DNA of 64,000 nt from Bosea sp. NBC_00550 (GCF_026020075.1 NZ_CP102772.1:5357501-5421500), one strand, 5' to 3'. Counted from the first letter of the stretch, positions 52,242-63,089 are shown. Notes: generated from the letters alone by a model not told the origin. Made by a program: numbers and translations.

Positions 52242-54763
52242 GCGATGCCCGTCATCCGCGAGCCCTCGGGCCCGCTGTTCTGCAGGAAATAGCGGTCGGC
52301 GATGGCGCTGGAGAGACCCATCAGCAGTTGCTCGAACAGCAGGATGCTGGTCCGGTCGAGGCGCCCCGCCTCGGTGGTGCGGCAATCGGCGGCGAGGCGC
52401 AGCACCAGCCGGCGCGGCGCTTCCAGCATGCCGTCATCGGCGAGCGTCGGCAGGTCGGCGATCTCGGCGTCGAGCCGCTCGACCTGGAACGCGACAGAGC
52501 GCGGATTATAGGGGTCGAGCATCACCAGATCGAGCACCGGCTGCAGGCTGGCGCCGAGCAGGTAGCGCGAGCGGTAGGTGATCTGCGAATCCGTCAGGTC
52601 GAGCAGGGCGTCGAGGCTGTCGCCCGACGCATGGCTGTCGGCGAACTGCCGGGCGAAGCGGCAGGTCGCGACGCCGCGCTCCAGACGCCGGCCGATGTCG
52701 AGGAAGCGCCAGCCGGGACCGCGCACCATGTTCTCCTGGCTGAGGCCGGAGAAGGCGGCGAGCGTCTTCAGCGCCCGATCGGCGATCTCGTAGGTCTCGC
52801 CTTCGCTCGGCTTGCGCCCTTCCTCGGGAAGGAGCTGGCGCTGCAGATCGCCGAACAGCCGCCAGGCATCGACCGAGAGCCGTTCCCGGATCACCGAGGC
52901 CGTGCGCCTCGCCTCGCGCACCGAGGCTGCGGCGGAACCATAGTCGTCGAGGCTGTAGAGCGCCGCATAGGCCTGGGCGGCCGGATTCCTCTGGCCCTGT
53001 CCGCCGGCTGCCGCGCCCCAGGCGACGAGCATGCTCCCGAGCTGCCGCACCGTATCGTTGCGCCCGGGCGCCGGGTCCGCGTCGATCAGCCTGCCGAGCA
53101 GCGCGCGCACCAGGCGCAGGACCGCTTCGCCGCGCTCCAGATAGCGCCCGAGCCAGAACAGATTGTCGGCGGCGCGGCTCGGCAGCGTGCCGGTGAAGCG
53201 GCGGATGCTGATGCGATCGGGCGTCGGCAGCAGGCTGATCTGCGCGACGGGCTCCTCCGAGGTGATCCAGACATCGCTGGAACGCACGCCGTTGCGCATG
53301 CTGACGGCGCGCGCATCGGGCTCGTCGGAGATGCGGCAGAAGCCGCCAGGCATCACCTTCCAGCCTTCCGGCGTCGCGGCGGCGAAGACGCGCAGCGTCA
53401 TCGGGTGGGGTTCGAGCCGGCCGTTCTGGAAGACCGGCATGGTCGAGAGCCGCACCACCTCCTGCCCGACATAGTCCATGCCGCGCTCCTCGATGCGCTG
53501 GCGCAGCGCGTCGCGCTCGGCCGCCGCCAGATCGCCGGCCAGGATCGGGGCCGTGTCGAACCCGCCGCCGGCGCTGCGGAAGGCGGGCGCGACGCTCATT
53601 TCACCGAGCCGGTCGAGCACGGCCTGCCGCTCCTGCGGCTGGCCGCACCACCAGGTCGCGACATTCGGCAGGATCAGCTCCTCGCCGGTGAGCTGCTCGG
53701 CGATGGCCGGCATGAACCCCATCAGGGCGCGGGCCTCGACGACGCCGGAACCGAGCCCGTTGGCGACATGGACATGGCCCTGCCTGACAGCCTCGACGAG
53801 CCCGGCCACGCCGAGCGCCGAGCGGGCATTGAGTTCGAGTGGATCGGCGAAATCGCCGTCGATCCGCCGCCAGATCACGTCGGCCCGCTTCAGCCCCGCG
53901 ATGGTGCGCACATGCACGCGCCCCTCGCGCATCAGCAGGTCGCCGCCCTCGACCAGCAGGAAACCGAGATAGCGCGCGAGATAGGCCTGCTCGAAATAGC
54001 TTTCGTTGAGCGGGCCGGGTGTGAGCAGGCAGATGCGCGGCTCGACCCGCTTCGAGCGCGCGACGAGCCCGGCCCGTAAACCCTGGAAGAAGGCCGCCAG
54101 CCGTTCGATGTTCATGCTGCGGAACATGTCAGGGAAGGCGCGGGCAAGCGCCAGCCGGTTCTCCAGCGCATAGCCGGCGCCCGAAGGCGCCTGCGTCCGG
54201 TCCTGCAGCACCCACCAGCGCCCGTCGGGGCCGCGTCCAAGATCGGCGGCGTAAATCTGAAGCGCGCCGCCCCCCGGCGCACCGTGGAGCGGGCGTAGGT
54301 AGTCGGGGCTGCCGGTGACGATGGCGGCAGGCAACAGGCCGTTCGCGATCAGCTCGCCCGGTCCGTAGATGTCGTCGAGCAGCGTCGACAGCAGTTGCGC
54401 GCGCTGCGTCACGCCCGCCGCGATCACCTGCCATTCCGCTTCGGGGATGACGAGCGGCACATGCGAAAGCGGCCATGAGCGCTCGCCGGAGCCCGGGTCG
54501 TTCGCGTCGATGTCGCCGTGGACGCGGTAGGAGACGCCGGTGTCGCGGACATGCCGGTCCGCCAGCCCGAAACGCTGCGAGAGCTCGGCCGGCGTCAGCG
54601 CGCACCATTCCGCCAGGAACGGCTCCCAATGCGGGCGAACGGTGCCGGCTGCATCGACGAACTCGTCAAAGGCGCCGGGGAAGGGGCGATAGCCGGCGAG
54701 CAGCGCGGCGCGCCGCTCGGCTCTGCTGCGTCCCCCCGACCGGGTGCGGCTCTGCACAGCCAT
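52238..54763 (-). CDS. circularly permuted ATP-grasp / alpha-E fusion protein
   Basis: The 841-residue fusion has an N-terminal circularly permuted ATP-grasp domain (about residues 30-480; DDIYGPGELIANGLLP, ADLGRGPDGRWWVLQDRTQAPSG, NGLGSGVVEARALMGFMP) and a C-terminal alpha-E domain (from about 520; RAADNLFWLGRYLERGEAVLRL). In many genomes the two domains are separate genes; here they are fused. The permuted ATP-grasp should activate a carboxylate with ATP and ligate it to an amine. The alpha-E role is unknown. It lies between two transglutaminase genes in a leftward operon, with 86 bases to the upstream gene and a four-base overlap with the downstream gene. Confidence 0.9.
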   Translation of the reverse strand: MAVQSRTRSGGRSRAERRAALLAGYRPFPGAFDEFVDAAGTVRPHWEPFLAEWCALTPAELSQRFGLADRHVRDTGVSYRVHGDIDANDPGSGERSWPLSHVPLVIPEAEWQVIAAGVTQRAQLLSTLLDDIYGPGELIANGLLPAAIVTGSPDYLRPLHGAPGGGALQIYAADLGRGPDGRWWVLQDRTQAPSGAGYALENRLALARAFPDMFRSMNIERLAAFFQGLRAGLVARSKRVEPRICLLTPGPLNESYFEQAYLARYLGFLLVEGGDLLMREGRVHVRTIAGLKRADVIWRRIDGDFADPLELNARSALGVAGLVEAVRQGHVHVANGLGSGVVEARALMGFMPAIAEQLTGEELILPNVATWWCGQPQERQAVLDRLGEMSVAPAFRSAGGGFDTAPILAGDLAAAERDALRQRIEERGMDYVGQEVVRLSTMPVFQNGRLEPHPMTLRVFAAATPEGWKVMPGGFCRISDEPDARAVSMRNGVRSSDVWITSEEPVAQISLLPTPDRISIRRFTGTLPSRAADNLFWLGRYLERGEAVLRLVRALLGRLIDADPAPGRNDTVRQLGSMLVAWGAAAGGQGQRNPAAQAYAALYSLDDYGSAAASVREARRTASVIRERLSVDAWRLFGDLQRQLLPEEGRKPSEGETYEIADRALKTLAAFSGLSQENMVRGPGWRFLDIGRRLERGVATCRFARQFADSHASGDSLDALLDLTDSQITYRSRYLLGASLQPVLDLVMLDPYNPRSVAFQVERLDAEIADLPTLADDGMLEAPRRLVLRLAADCRTTEAGRLDRTSILLFEQLLMGLSSAIADRYFLQNSGPEGSRMTGIA

Positions 54764-54849
54764 CCGCTTGGTCTAACCCCCGCTAGCGCGCTTTCCGTCC
54801 GGCAGGAAACCGCCGAACGATAAAGCTCGCGCCAATGAAAAAGCCTGCT

Positions 54850-57800
54850 CTAGCGCCTCAGATCCAGCGTGAGCGGGAATTCGGCGCTGCTTTCCTCCGA
54901 CGGAATCGCCAGAGCGCCGGGACTATGACCGATCGCCTCGAACCGTGCGAGCCGTCTCGCCTCCGCTTCGTAGGAATTCACAGGCGGTGTCTCGTAATTG
55001 CGACCGCCCGGATGGGCGACATGATAGACGCAGCCACCCAGCGAGCGGCCCACCCAGCTGTCGACGATGTCGAAGGTCAGCGGCGCGTGCACGGGGATCG
55101 TCGGATGCAGGCCCGAGGCCGGCTGCCAGGCCTTGAAGCGCACGGCCGCGATCGCTTCGCCCGACGAGCCGGTCTCGGTCATCGGCAGGCGCCGCCCGTT
55201 GCAGGTGATCAGATGGCGGCCGAGCACGAAGCCCTTTGCCTTGACCTGAAGGCGTTCCACCGAGCTATCGACATAGCGCACCGTGCCGCCGATCGCGCCC
55301 TCCTCGCCCATGACGTGCCAGGGCTCGAGCGCCTGCCGGATCTCGATCTCGACCCCGCCATGCGCGACCTTGCCGAAGAAGGGGAAGCGGAATTCGGCCT
55401 GTGCCTCGAACCAAACCGGATCGAAGGCGTAGCCGGCGCGCTTGAGATCGGCGAGCACATCCTGGAAATCCCGCCAGACCATCTCGGGCAGCATGAAGCG
55501 GTCGTGCAGGGCCGTGCCCCAGCGCACCAGCTTGCCCTCCTGCGGCTCGCGCCAGAACCAGGCGACCAGCGCCCGCAGCAGCAATTGCTGGGCGAGCGAC
55601 ATGCGCGAATCCGGCGGCATCTCGAAGCCGCGGAACTCGATCAGCCCGAGCCGCCCCGTCGGCCCGTCCGGCGAATAGAGCTTGTCGATGCAGATCTCGG
55701 TGCGGTGCGTGTTGCCGGAGACGTCGACGAGAAGATTGCGGAAGAGCCGGTCGACCAGCCAGAGCGGGATCGGCGTCTCGCCCGCCTTCGGAACCTGCGC
55801 CATCGCGAGCTCCAGCTCGTAGAGCTGGTCCTGCCGGGCCTCGTCGATGCGCGGAGCCTGGCTGGTCGGGCCGATGAACAGGCCCGAGAACAGATAGGAC
55901 AGCGAGGGGTGCCGGTTCCAGTAGAGCACGATGCTCTTCAGGAGGTCCGGCCGGCGCAGGAAGGGCGAATCGGCAGGCGTCACGCCGCCGAGCACGACAT
56001 GGTTGCCGCCGCCGGTGCCGGTATGGCGCCCGTCGACCATGAACTTCTCGGCGCAGAGCCGCGAAAGCCGCGCCTCCTCATAGACGCCCTGCGTGATCGC
56101 GACGGCGTCGCGCCAGTCCGTCGCCGGGTGGATGTTGACCTCGATCACGCCGGGGTCGGGCGTGACCTTGATGACATTGAGGCGCGGGTCGAAGGGCGGG
56201 GCATAGCCCTCGATATGGACGGGCTGGCCCAATTCCTCGGCAACCGCCTCCACCGAGGCGACGAGATCGAGATAATCCTCCAACTGCTCGACCGGCGGCA
56301 GGAAGACGCACACCACATTGTCGCGGATCTCGAGGCTGAGCGCGGTACGGACATGCTCGCCGCCGATCTCCTGCTCGCGCCGATCCTGCGCGGAGCCGTT
56401 TGCGGTCTCGACGGCGCGCACCATCTGCGGATGCGGGGCGAAGCTCGTCGGCGCGGCCGGCGCCGGCGGGCTTCCGGCGCCCGCGGCGGGTGCAGGCCCG
56501 GATGATCCCGCCGGGGCGAGGGGCTGCCGCGGCTCCATTGGGTCCTGCGGATGGATATGCGGATACTCGGCCTTGGGCACCACCGGAAGCGAGCCGAGCG
56601 GCAGCCGGTAGCCGACGGGGGAATCGCCCGGCACGAGGAACAGCTTGCCGCGGCGCAGCCGCCACTTCTCGGAGCGCCAGCGCCGGTCGCTCGCCGCCGC
56701 CTGCCAGCGCTGCACCGGGATGACATAGCCACGCGGATTGCCGAGGCCGAGCTGGAAGACCTGCGCCATCCGCGCCCGCTCCTCCGGATCGGCCAGGCGC
56801 GGATCGAGCGGGTCGACATTGTCCGGGAGCTGCGCCTCCTTCAGCAACCAGTGGCCGGTGTCCTCATAGGCCGGCAGCACATAGTCGGCGCCGAGGCCGA
56901 GCTTGTCCGATAGGCCCTTGGCCAAGGCCTCGGCGTCATGCGTGGTGGCTTTGGTCTCGAGTTCGCGATCGCCGCCCGTCTGTGCGCCCGGCTCGCGGGC
57001 GATGAGATCGGCATTGCGCCAGATCGGCTCACCATCGCGGCGCCAGTACAGGGCGAAGGCCCAGCGCGGCAGGCTCTCGCCCGGATACCACTTGCCCTGG
57101 CCGTAATGCAGCATGCCGCCCGGCGCGAAGCGCTGGCGCAGGCGCCGGATCAGCGTGTCCGCCCGCTGGCGCTTGGTCGGTCCGACGGCGTCGATGTTCC
57201 ACTCTTCGCCGGTCTGGTCGTCGATCGAGACGAAGGTCGGTTCGCCGCCCATGGTGAGGCGGACATCCTGCGCCTGAAGATCGGCCTCGACCCGCTCGCC
57301 GAGCCGGTCGAGCTCGGTCCAGGATTCGTCCGAGAAGGGCAGGGTGATGCGCGGCACCTCGTGCACGCGCTCGACGCTCATGTGGAAGTCGAAGGTGGTC
57401 TCGGCATAGCTCGCCACGCCGCTGACAGGCGCGGCGCCGCGATAATGCGCGGTGGCCGCCAGCGGCAGATGGCCTTCGCCGGTGAGAAGCCCGGATGTCG
57501 GATCGAGCCCGACCCAGCCGGCACCGGGAATATAAACCTCCGCCCAGGCATGCAGGTCGGTGAAGTCCTTGTCTGTTCCGCGCGGCCCTTCCAGCGGATC
57601 GATGTCGGCCTTCATCTGGATCAGGTAGCCGGAGACGAAACGGGTGGCGAGGCCGAGATTCCTGAGCGCCTGCACCAGCAGCCAGCTCGTATCGCGGCAG
57701 GAGCCGGAGCGGATCGACAGCGTGTGCTCCGGTTCCTGCACGCCCGGCTCCATGCGGATGCCATAGGCGATCAGGCGCTGCAGCCGCGCATTGAGATCAA

Positions 57801-58236
57801 CGACGAAGTTGACCGTGTTGACGGGCTCCGTCGGCAGTTCGGCCAGGAAAGCTTCGAGCAGCGGACCGACCGGCTCCGTGACGAGATAGGGGGCAAGCTC
57901 CTCGCGCAGTTCCTGCGTGTAGGTGAAGGGGAAGGTCTCGGCGTCGGTTTCGACGAAGAAATCGAACGGGTTGATGATCGACAGCTCGGTGACGACGTCG
58001 ACCTCGATGCGGAACTCGTTGACCGGCTCGGGAAAGACGAAGCGCGCCAGCCAGTTGCCCGCGGGGTCCTGCTGCCAGTTCACGAAATGCTGCGCGGGCG
58101 ACACCTTCAGCGAATAGCTCTGGATCGCGGCGCGGCAATGCGGCGCCGGCCGCAGGCGGATGATCTGCGGCCCCAGCGTGACCGGCCGGTCGTAGCGGTA
58201 ATGCGTAACGTGGTTCAGCGCGGCGATGATGGCCAA
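54850..58236 (-). CDS. transglutaminase-DUF2126 fusion protein
   Basis: The 1128-residue protein starts with a transglutaminase beta domain and core (about residues 1-300: [15 protein letters not shown] with the catalytic Cys near 179, DLHAWAEVY with His near 228, GLDPTSG with Asp). The long DUF2126 region (about 330-1100) follows, with the conserved [17 protein letters not shown] near residues 732-748 and [22 protein letters not shown] recall that comparative genomics placed DUF2126 among amidoligase-like enzymes, which cannot be verified here. It is the first gene of the leftward operon. A Pro/Ala-rich linker (about 560-590) interrupts the DUF2126 part. Confidence 0.9.
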   Translation of the reverse strand: MAIIAALNHVTHYRYDRPVTLGPQIIRLRPAPHCRAAIQSYSLKVSPAQHFVNWQQDPAGNWLARFVFPEPVNEFRIEVDVVTELSIINPFDFFVETDAETFPFTYTQELREELAPYLVTEPVGPLLEAFLAELPTEPVNTVNFVVDLNARLQRLIAYGIRMEPGVQEPEHTLSIRSGSCRDTSWLLVQALRNLGLATRFVSGYLIQMKADIDPLEGPRGTDKDFTDLHAWAEVYIPGAGWVGLDPTSGLLTGEGHLPLAATAHYRGAAPVSGVASYAETTFDFHMSVERVHEVPRITLPFSDESWTELDRLGERVEADLQAQDVRLTMGGEPTFVSIDDQTGEEWNIDAVGPTKRQRADTLIRRLRQRFAPGGMLHYGQGKWYPGESLPRWAFALYWRRDGEPIWRNADLIAREPGAQTGGDRELETKATTHDAEALAKGLSDKLGLGADYVLPAYEDTGHWLLKEAQLPDNVDPLDPRLADPEERARMAQVFQLGLGNPRGYVIPVQRWQAAASDRRWRSEKWRLRRGKLFLVPGDSPVGYRLPLGSLPVVPKAEYPHIHPQDPMEPRQPLAPAGSSGPAPAAGAGSPPAPAAPTSFAPHPQMVRAVETANGSAQDRREQEIGGEHVRTALSLEIRDNVVCVFLPPVEQLEDYLDLVASVEAVAEELGQPVHIEGYAPPFDPRLNVIKVTPDPGVIEVNIHPATDWRDAVAITQGVYEEARLSRLCAEKFMVDGRHTGTGGGNHVVLGGVTPADSPFLRRPDLLKSIVLYWNRHPSLSYLFSGLFIGPTSQAPRIDEARQDQLYELELAMAQVPKAGETPIPLWLVDRLFRNLLVDVSGNTHRTEICIDKLYSPDGPTGRLGLIEFRGFEMPPDSRMSLAQQLLLRALVAWFWREPQEGKLVRWGTALHDRFMLPEMVWRDFQDVLADLKRAGYAFDPVWFEAQAEFRFPFFGKVAHGGVEIEIRQALEPWHVMGEEGAIGGTVRYVDSSVERLQVKAKGFVLGRHLITCNGRRLPMTETGSSGEAIAAVRFKAWQPASGLHPTIPVHAPLTFDIVDSWVGRSLGGCVYHVAHPGGRNYETPPVNSYEAEARRLARFEAIGHSPGALAIPSEESSAEFPLTLDLRR

Positions 58237-58439
58237 GGCTCGGCTCTCCTGGACGCTGGCAAGGGCGGAAACCGCCGACGAAGACAGGTTAGCGAGCCGG
58301 CAGACGCGCGCAAAGCGCCGTTATGGAGATGGGGTCGGCGGCGCGGGCAGTACCTGCCCAAGAGATGTGCACAATGGCGTGCGCATGATCCGCCGATGGC
58401 TGGACAGTCGCGGCGGAGTGGTCCCAGATAGCGCGCAAT

Positions 58440-58456
58440 GGGCTGTTTGGCAGCCC
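58440..58456 (+). promoter_or_regulatory. leader hairpin of the second ABC importer
   Basis: GGGCTG and CAGCCC pair around TTTGG, 25 bases before the binding-protein start. A second inverted repeat, GGGCAGTACCTGCCC, lies at 58345-58359. Either may be regulatory; neither matches a motif I know. The rest of 58237-58481 shows nothing else. Confidence 0.3.
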
Positions 58457-58481
58457 GCAGATACGAACAACGGGGAATTCG

Positions 58482-60074
58482 ATGCGTCACGTAGCCAAGT
58501 TGATGGCCGTTTCGGCCTTTACCGCGCTGATGACGACGACGGCGGCCTTCGCGCAGACGCCGAAGGACACGGTCGTCATGGCCAAGCAGATCGACGACAT
58601 CATCACGTTGGACCCGGCCGAGGCCTTCGAGTTCTCCGGCGTCGAGGTTGGTGCCAACGCCTATGACAAGCTCATCGGCGTCGATATCGCCAACAACAAC
58701 GCGCTCGTCCCGGAACTGGCCGAGAGCTGGACCGTCACCCCCGACAACCTGACCTACACCTTCAAGCTGCGCAAAGGCGTCAAGTTTCACTCCGGGAACC
58801 CGCTGACCGCCGCCGATGTCGTCTATTCCTTCCAGCGCGCCGTAACCTTGAACAAGTCGCCAGGCTTCATCCTGCGCCAGTTCGGTTTCGTTGCCGAAAA
58901 CGTGCTCGACAAGGTCAAGGCGCTCGACGAGAACACCGTCCAGATCACCGTCTCCAAGCCTTTCGCTCCGACCTTCTTCTACAACTGCCTGACCTCGGGC
59001 GTCGCCTCGATCGTCGATACCAAGCTGGTCAAGGCCAACGAGAAGGACGGCGACTGGGGCAATGGCTGGCTGAAGCTCAATTCGGCCGGCTCCGGCGCCT
59101 ACAAGGTCCGCAGTTACCGGCCGAACGAGCAATACACGCTCGACGCCAATGAGAGCTGGTACAAGGGCGCGCCGAAGAGCAAGCGCGTCGTCGTCCGCCA
59201 TGTCGCCGAGCCCGCATCGCAGCGCCTGCTGCTGGAGAAGGGTGACATCGACATTGCCCGCAACCTCTCCAAGGACCAGCTCGCGGCGGTCAAGAGCAAT
59301 GACGCCATCAAGATCGTCCAGGGCGACAAGGGCTACATCCTCTATCTCGGCCTTAACCAGAAGAACCCGAACCTCGCCAAGCCCGAGGTGCGCGAGGCGC
59401 TGAAGCTGCTGGTCGATTACGGCTCGATCGAGAAGAACATCGTCGAGGGCACCTATAAGGGCCACGAATCCTTCCTGCCGCAGGGCTTCCTCGGGGCGAT
59501 CTCGGACAAGCCGTACAAGCTCGACGTCGCCAAGGCGAAGGAACTCCTGGCCAAGGCCGGTCTCGCCAACGGCTTCACCGTCACCATGGATACCCGCTCC
59601 GTGGCGCCGATCACCGACATCGCCCAAGCGATCCAGGCGACCTGGGCCCAGGCTGGCGTCAAGCTCGAGATCATCCCGGGCGACGGCAAGCAGACCCTGA
59701 CCAAGTACCGCGCGCGCACCCATGACATCTATATCGGCCAGTGGGGTCCGGACTATCTCGACCCGCACACCAATGCCGAGACCTTCGCCATCAACGAGGA
59801 CAACGGCGAGGAGGCGAAGTCGAAGACGCTGGCCTGGCGCAATGCCTGGGACATCCCGGACATGACCAAGGTCACGCAGGGCGCGGTGCTGGAATCCGAC
59901 GCCGCCAAGCGCACGACCACCTATGAGGCGCTGCAGCGCGACCACCAGAAGGTCTCGCCCTTCGTCATCATGTTCCAGCAGATCGAGGTCTCGGCCGAGC
60001 GCAAGAACGTGAACGGCTGGGTCATCGGACCGAGCTCGGACACCAACTTCTACGCGACCATCGTCAAGAACTGA
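58482..60074 (+). CDS. peptide-type ABC transporter substrate-binding protein
   Basis: This 530-residue family 5 periplasmic binding protein has a signal peptide ending TTTAAFAQ. DDIITLDPAEAFEFSG and LAESWTVTPDNLTYTFKLRKGVKFHSGNPLTAADV are family blocks. It probably binds a peptide or peptide-like solute. It heads a complete importer operon with two permeases and two ATPases. An 11-base-pair hairpin (60095-60122) lies between it and the first permease, probably favouring higher binding-protein expression. GGGGAA precedes ATG 58482. Confidence 0.92.
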   Translation: MRHVAKLMAVSAFTALMTTTAAFAQTPKDTVVMAKQIDDIITLDPAEAFEFSGVEVGANAYDKLIGVDIANNNALVPELAESWTVTPDNLTYTFKLRKGVKFHSGNPLTAADVVYSFQRAVTLNKSPGFILRQFGFVAENVLDKVKALDENTVQITVSKPFAPTFFYNCLTSGVASIVDTKLVKANEKDGDWGNGWLKLNSAGSGAYKVRSYRPNEQYTLDANESWYKGAPKSKRVVVRHVAEPASQRLLLEKGDIDIARNLSKDQLAAVKSNDAIKIVQGDKGYILYLGLNQKNPNLAKPEVREALKLLVDYGSIEKNIVEGTYKGHESFLPQGFLGAISDKPYKLDVAKAKELLAKAGLANGFTVTMDTRSVAPITDIAQAIQATWAQAGVKLEIIPGDGKQTLTKYRARTHDIYIGQWGPDYLDPHTNAETFAINEDNGEEAKSKTLAWRNAWDIPDMTKVTQGAVLESDAAKRTTTYEALQRDHQKVSPFVIMFQQIEVSAERKNVNGWVIGPSSDTNFYATIVKN

Positions 60075-60094
60075 GTCCTGTCAGGGGTGGGAGA

Positions 60095-60122
60095 CCCGCT
60101 GCGGCGCCAAAGCCGCGGCGGG
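60095..60122 (+). terminator. intercistronic hairpin between binding protein and permease
   Basis: CCCGCTGCGGC (60095-60105) and GCCGCGGCGGG (60112-60122) pair with one wobble around GCCAAA. No T run follows; partial termination or mRNA protection is likely. Confidence 0.5.
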
Positions 60123-60214
60123 CGCCTTCGCCATGCCCTGTCCCGGCCCGCTCCTGCTTCGCGCCCCGTCGCTGCCCGAAGCGCCCTGGCAACCACAAGA
60201 AACGGAGGCGGGTC

Positions 60215-61279
60215 ATGACGGCCGTGACGCAAACTCCCGTCCGCAAATCATCGGCCGCCGGCGCGCTGCGCCGTTGGGCTCGTGTGCTCTCCCGCGAGCT
60301 GACGACCGTGGCCATCACCATGTTCGGCCTGCTGCTCGTCACCTTCTTCATCGCCCGCGTCATCCCGATCGACCCGGTGCTCGCCGTCGTCGGCGACAAT
60401 GCCCGCCCCGAGACCTATGAGGCGGCACGCATCGATCTCGGCCTCGACAAGCCGCTCTGGCAGCAATTCGCCATCTATATCGGCAAGGTCTTCACCGGGA
60501 ACCTCGGCACCTCCGTGCTGACCTCGAATCCGGTCACCGAGGACATCAGGCGCGTCTTCCCGGCGACGCTGGAGCTCGCCACGCTGGGGACGGTGATCGG
60601 CGTGCTGATCGGCGTGCCGCTCGGCATCCTCGCGGCGGTCAATCAGGGGCGCTGGCAGGATCAGGTGGCCCGCGTCGTCGGCCTCGTCGGCTATTCCGTG
60701 CCGGTCTTCTGGATCGGCCTGATGGCGCTCCTGCTGTTCTACGCCAAGCTCGGCTGGGTCGCGGGGCCCGGCCGCATCTCCGTGGTCTGGCAGGACATCG
60801 TCACCACCCGCACCGGCGTGATCCTCATCGACGCGGCACTGGAAGGCGAATGGGAAGCCTTCTGGGATGCCTTCTCGCATCTGATCTTGCCGGCGCTCGT
60901 CCTCGGCCTGCTCTCCGTCGCCTATATCAGCCGCATGACCCGCAGCTTCATGATCAGCGAGCTGCAGCAGCAATATGTCGTCGCCGCCCGCGTGAAGGGC
61001 GTCTCCGAAACGGCGGTGATCTGGCGCCACGCCCTGCGCAACGCCGCCGTGCCGCTCTTCACCGTGATCGCGCTGTCCTACATGCACCTGCTCGAAGGCT
61101 CGGTGCTGACCGAGACGATCTTCGCTTGGCCGGGGCTCGGCCGCTATCTCACCAACGCCCTGCTCAATGCCGACATGAACGCGGTGCTCGGCGGCACGCT
61201 GGTGGTCGGCGTCGTCTTCATCGCGGTCAATCTGCTGACCGACATCATCGGCCGGCTGGCCGATCCGCGCGTGCGCTGA
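60215..61279 (+). CDS. ABC transporter permease, DppB class
   Basis: The 354-residue inner-membrane permease has the N-terminal helix TVAITMFGLLLVTFFIARVIP, the periplasmic DLGLDKPLWQQFAIYIGKVF, and EAA loop YVVAARVKGVSETAVIWRHALRNA. A hydrophilic leader of about 28 residues precedes the first helix. An insertion around residues 180-215 (ISVVWQDIVTTRTGVILIDAALEGEW) is longer than in many DppB proteins. It pairs with the DppC-type gene ten bases downstream. Confidence 0.9.
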   Translation: MTAVTQTPVRKSSAAGALRRWARVLSRELTTVAITMFGLLLVTFFIARVIPIDPVLAVVGDNARPETYEAARIDLGLDKPLWQQFAIYIGKVFTGNLGTSVLTSNPVTEDIRRVFPATLELATLGTVIGVLIGVPLGILAAVNQGRWQDQVARVVGLVGYSVPVFWIGLMALLLFYAKLGWVAGPGRISVVWQDIVTTRTGVILIDAALEGEWEAFWDAFSHLILPALVLGLLSVAYISRMTRSFMISELQQQYVVAARVKGVSETAVIWRHALRNAAVPLFTVIALSYMHLLEGSVLTETIFAWPGLGRYLTNALLNADMNAVLGGTLVVGVVFIAVNLLTDIIGRLADPRVR

Positions 61280-61289
61280 GGAGGCGGAT

Positions 61290-62198
61290 ATGAGCGACAC
61301 CTCCCCCTCCGCCGGCTTGCATGCCTGGCTTATCAGCGATTCACCGGAGTCGCGCCGACAGGCCCGGCTCGGCCAGCTCTATCGGCAATGGCTCGCCTTC
61401 CGGCGCAACCCGATGGCGGTGGCAGGCCTCGCCATCATCGTCCTGTTGCTGCTGGTCGCCGCCTTCGCGCCGCTGATCGCGCCTTTCGACCCGCTCGCCC
61501 AGGCACTCGACAAGCGGCTGCTGCCGCCCTCCATGACCAACTGGTTCGGCACCGACGCGCTCGGGCGCGACATCTTCAGCCGTATCGTCTACGGCACGCG
61601 TATCACGCTGGTCATCGTGCTGCTGGTCGTCGTCACGGTCGGGCCCTTCGGCCTGCTGATCGGCGCCGTTTCCGGCTATTTCGGCGGCTGGGTCGACCGG
61701 CTGCTGATGCGCATCACCGACGTCTTCCTGGCCTTCCCGCGTCTCGTGCTGGCGCTGGCCTTCGTCGCGGCGCTCGGGCCGGGCATCGTCAACGCCATCA
61801 TCGCCATCGCGATCACGACCTGGCCGCCCTACGCCCGCGTCGCCCGCGCCGAGACCATGGTGATCCGCAACCAGGATTACATCGAGGCGATGCGCCTGCA
61901 GGGCGCCTCACGCGCCCGCATCATCTGGAAGCATGTCGTGCCGATGTGCATGCCCTCGCTGATCGTGCGCACCACTTTTGACATGGCCGGCATCATCCTC
62001 ACCGCCGCGGGCCTCGGCTTCCTCGGCCTCGGCGCGCAGCCGCCCATGCCGGAATGGGGCGCGATGATCTCGGCCGGGCGCGAGCAGATCTTCGACCAGT
62101 GGTGGGTCGCGACCTTCCCCGGCCTCGCCATCTGCGTCGTCGCGCTCGGCTTCAACCTGCTCGGCGATGGCTTGCGCGACGTCATGGATGCCAGGTGA
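61290..62198 (+). CDS. ABC transporter permease, DppC class
   Basis: The 302-residue permease has the typical DppC leader (LYRQWLAFRRNPMAVAGLAIIVLLLL), NWFGTDALGRDIFSRIVYGTRITL, EAA loop YIEAMRLQGASRARIIWKHVVP and AGLGFLGLGAQPPMPEWGAMI. GGAGGCGG precedes ATG 61290. It forms the transmembrane heterodimer with the preceding gene product. Confidence 0.93.
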   Translation: MSDTSPSAGLHAWLISDSPESRRQARLGQLYRQWLAFRRNPMAVAGLAIIVLLLLVAAFAPLIAPFDPLAQALDKRLLPPSMTNWFGTDALGRDIFSRIVYGTRITLVIVLLVVVTVGPFGLLIGAVSGYFGGWVDRLLMRITDVFLAFPRLVLALAFVAALGPGIVNAIIAIAITTWPPYARVARAETMVIRNQDYIEAMRLQGASRARIIWKHVVPMCMPSLIVRTTFDMAGIILTAAGLGFLGLGAQPPMPEWGAMISAGREQIFDQWWVATFPGLAICVVALGFNLLGDGLRDVMDAR

Positions 62199-62202
62199 AG
62201 CC

Positions 62203-63075
62203 ATGACGCGCGAGGCCATGACGAGCGAACAGCCGCTTCTCGAAGTCGACAATCTCAAGGTCGATTTCCACACCGCGACCGGCATCGTCCATGCCGTGCG
62301 CGGGCTCTCTTTCACGCTCGGGCGCGAGCGCCTCGGCATCGTCGGCGAGTCCGGTTCCGGCAAGTCGATGACCGGCCGGGCCATCCTCGACCTGATCCCG
62401 CAGCCCGGCGTCGTCAGCGCCGACGCCATGAGCTTCCGCGGCCAGGACCTGATGACGATGGACAAGGGCGCACGGCGCAAGCTGCGTGGCCGGCACATCT
62501 CCATGGTCATGCAGGACCCGAAATTCTCGCTGAACCCGGTCCAGACTGTCGGCAGCCAGATCGCCGAGGCCTATCGCATCCACCGCAAGGCCGGCGGCCG
62601 CGAGGCGCGCGAGCGCAGCCTCGCCATGCTGGAGCAGGTGCAGATCCGCGAGCCCGCGCGCGTCTACGACCTCTACCCGCACGAGGTTTCAGGCGGCATG
62701 GGCCAGCGCGTCATGATCGCGATGATGCTGATCGCCGAGCCCGAGATCCTGATCGCCGACGAGCCGACCTCGGCGCTCGACGTCACCGTCCAGCTCCAGA
62801 TCCTCAAGATCCTCGACGATCTCGTGACCGAGCGCGGCATGGGGCTGATCTTCATCAGCCACGACCTGCATCTGGTGCAATCCTTCTGCGACCGCGTCAT
62901 CGTCATGTATGGCGGCAAGGTCATGGAGACGCTGCCGGCGGTCGAGCTCGCCGACCCTTCCGCGCGCAGCCGGCGCCATCCCTACACGCTCGGCCTGCTC
63001 GAATGCCTGCCGGATCTCGACGATCCCCGCGCAAAGCTCGCCACCCTCAACCGCGACCCGGCCTGGCTGGCGTGA
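62203..63075 (+). CDS. ABC transporter ATP-binding protein, DppD class
   Basis: This 290-residue ATPase has Walker A GESGSGKSM, Q-loop MQDPKFSLNP, signature VSGGMGQRVMIAMMLI, Walker B ILIADEPTSALD and switch His SHDLHL. The C-terminal stretch RRHPYTLGLLECLPDLD is the OppD/DppD-type extension. The start is ATG 62203, four bases after the permease stop; ATG 62218 is a possible alternative. It works with the DppF-type ATPase whose gene follows after a 172-base gap. Confidence 0.93.
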   Translation: MTREAMTSEQPLLEVDNLKVDFHTATGIVHAVRGLSFTLGRERLGIVGESGSGKSMTGRAILDLIPQPGVVSADAMSFRGQDLMTMDKGARRKLRGRHISMVMQDPKFSLNPVQTVGSQIAEAYRIHRKAGGREARERSLAMLEQVQIREPARVYDLYPHEVSGGMGQRVMIAMMLIAEPEILIADEPTSALDVTVQLQILKILDDLVTERGMGLIFISHDLHLVQSFCDRVIVMYGGKVMETLPAVELADPSARSRRHPYTLGLLECLPDLDDPRAKLATLNRDPAWLA

Positions 63076-63089
63076 CGAACATCCAACAC

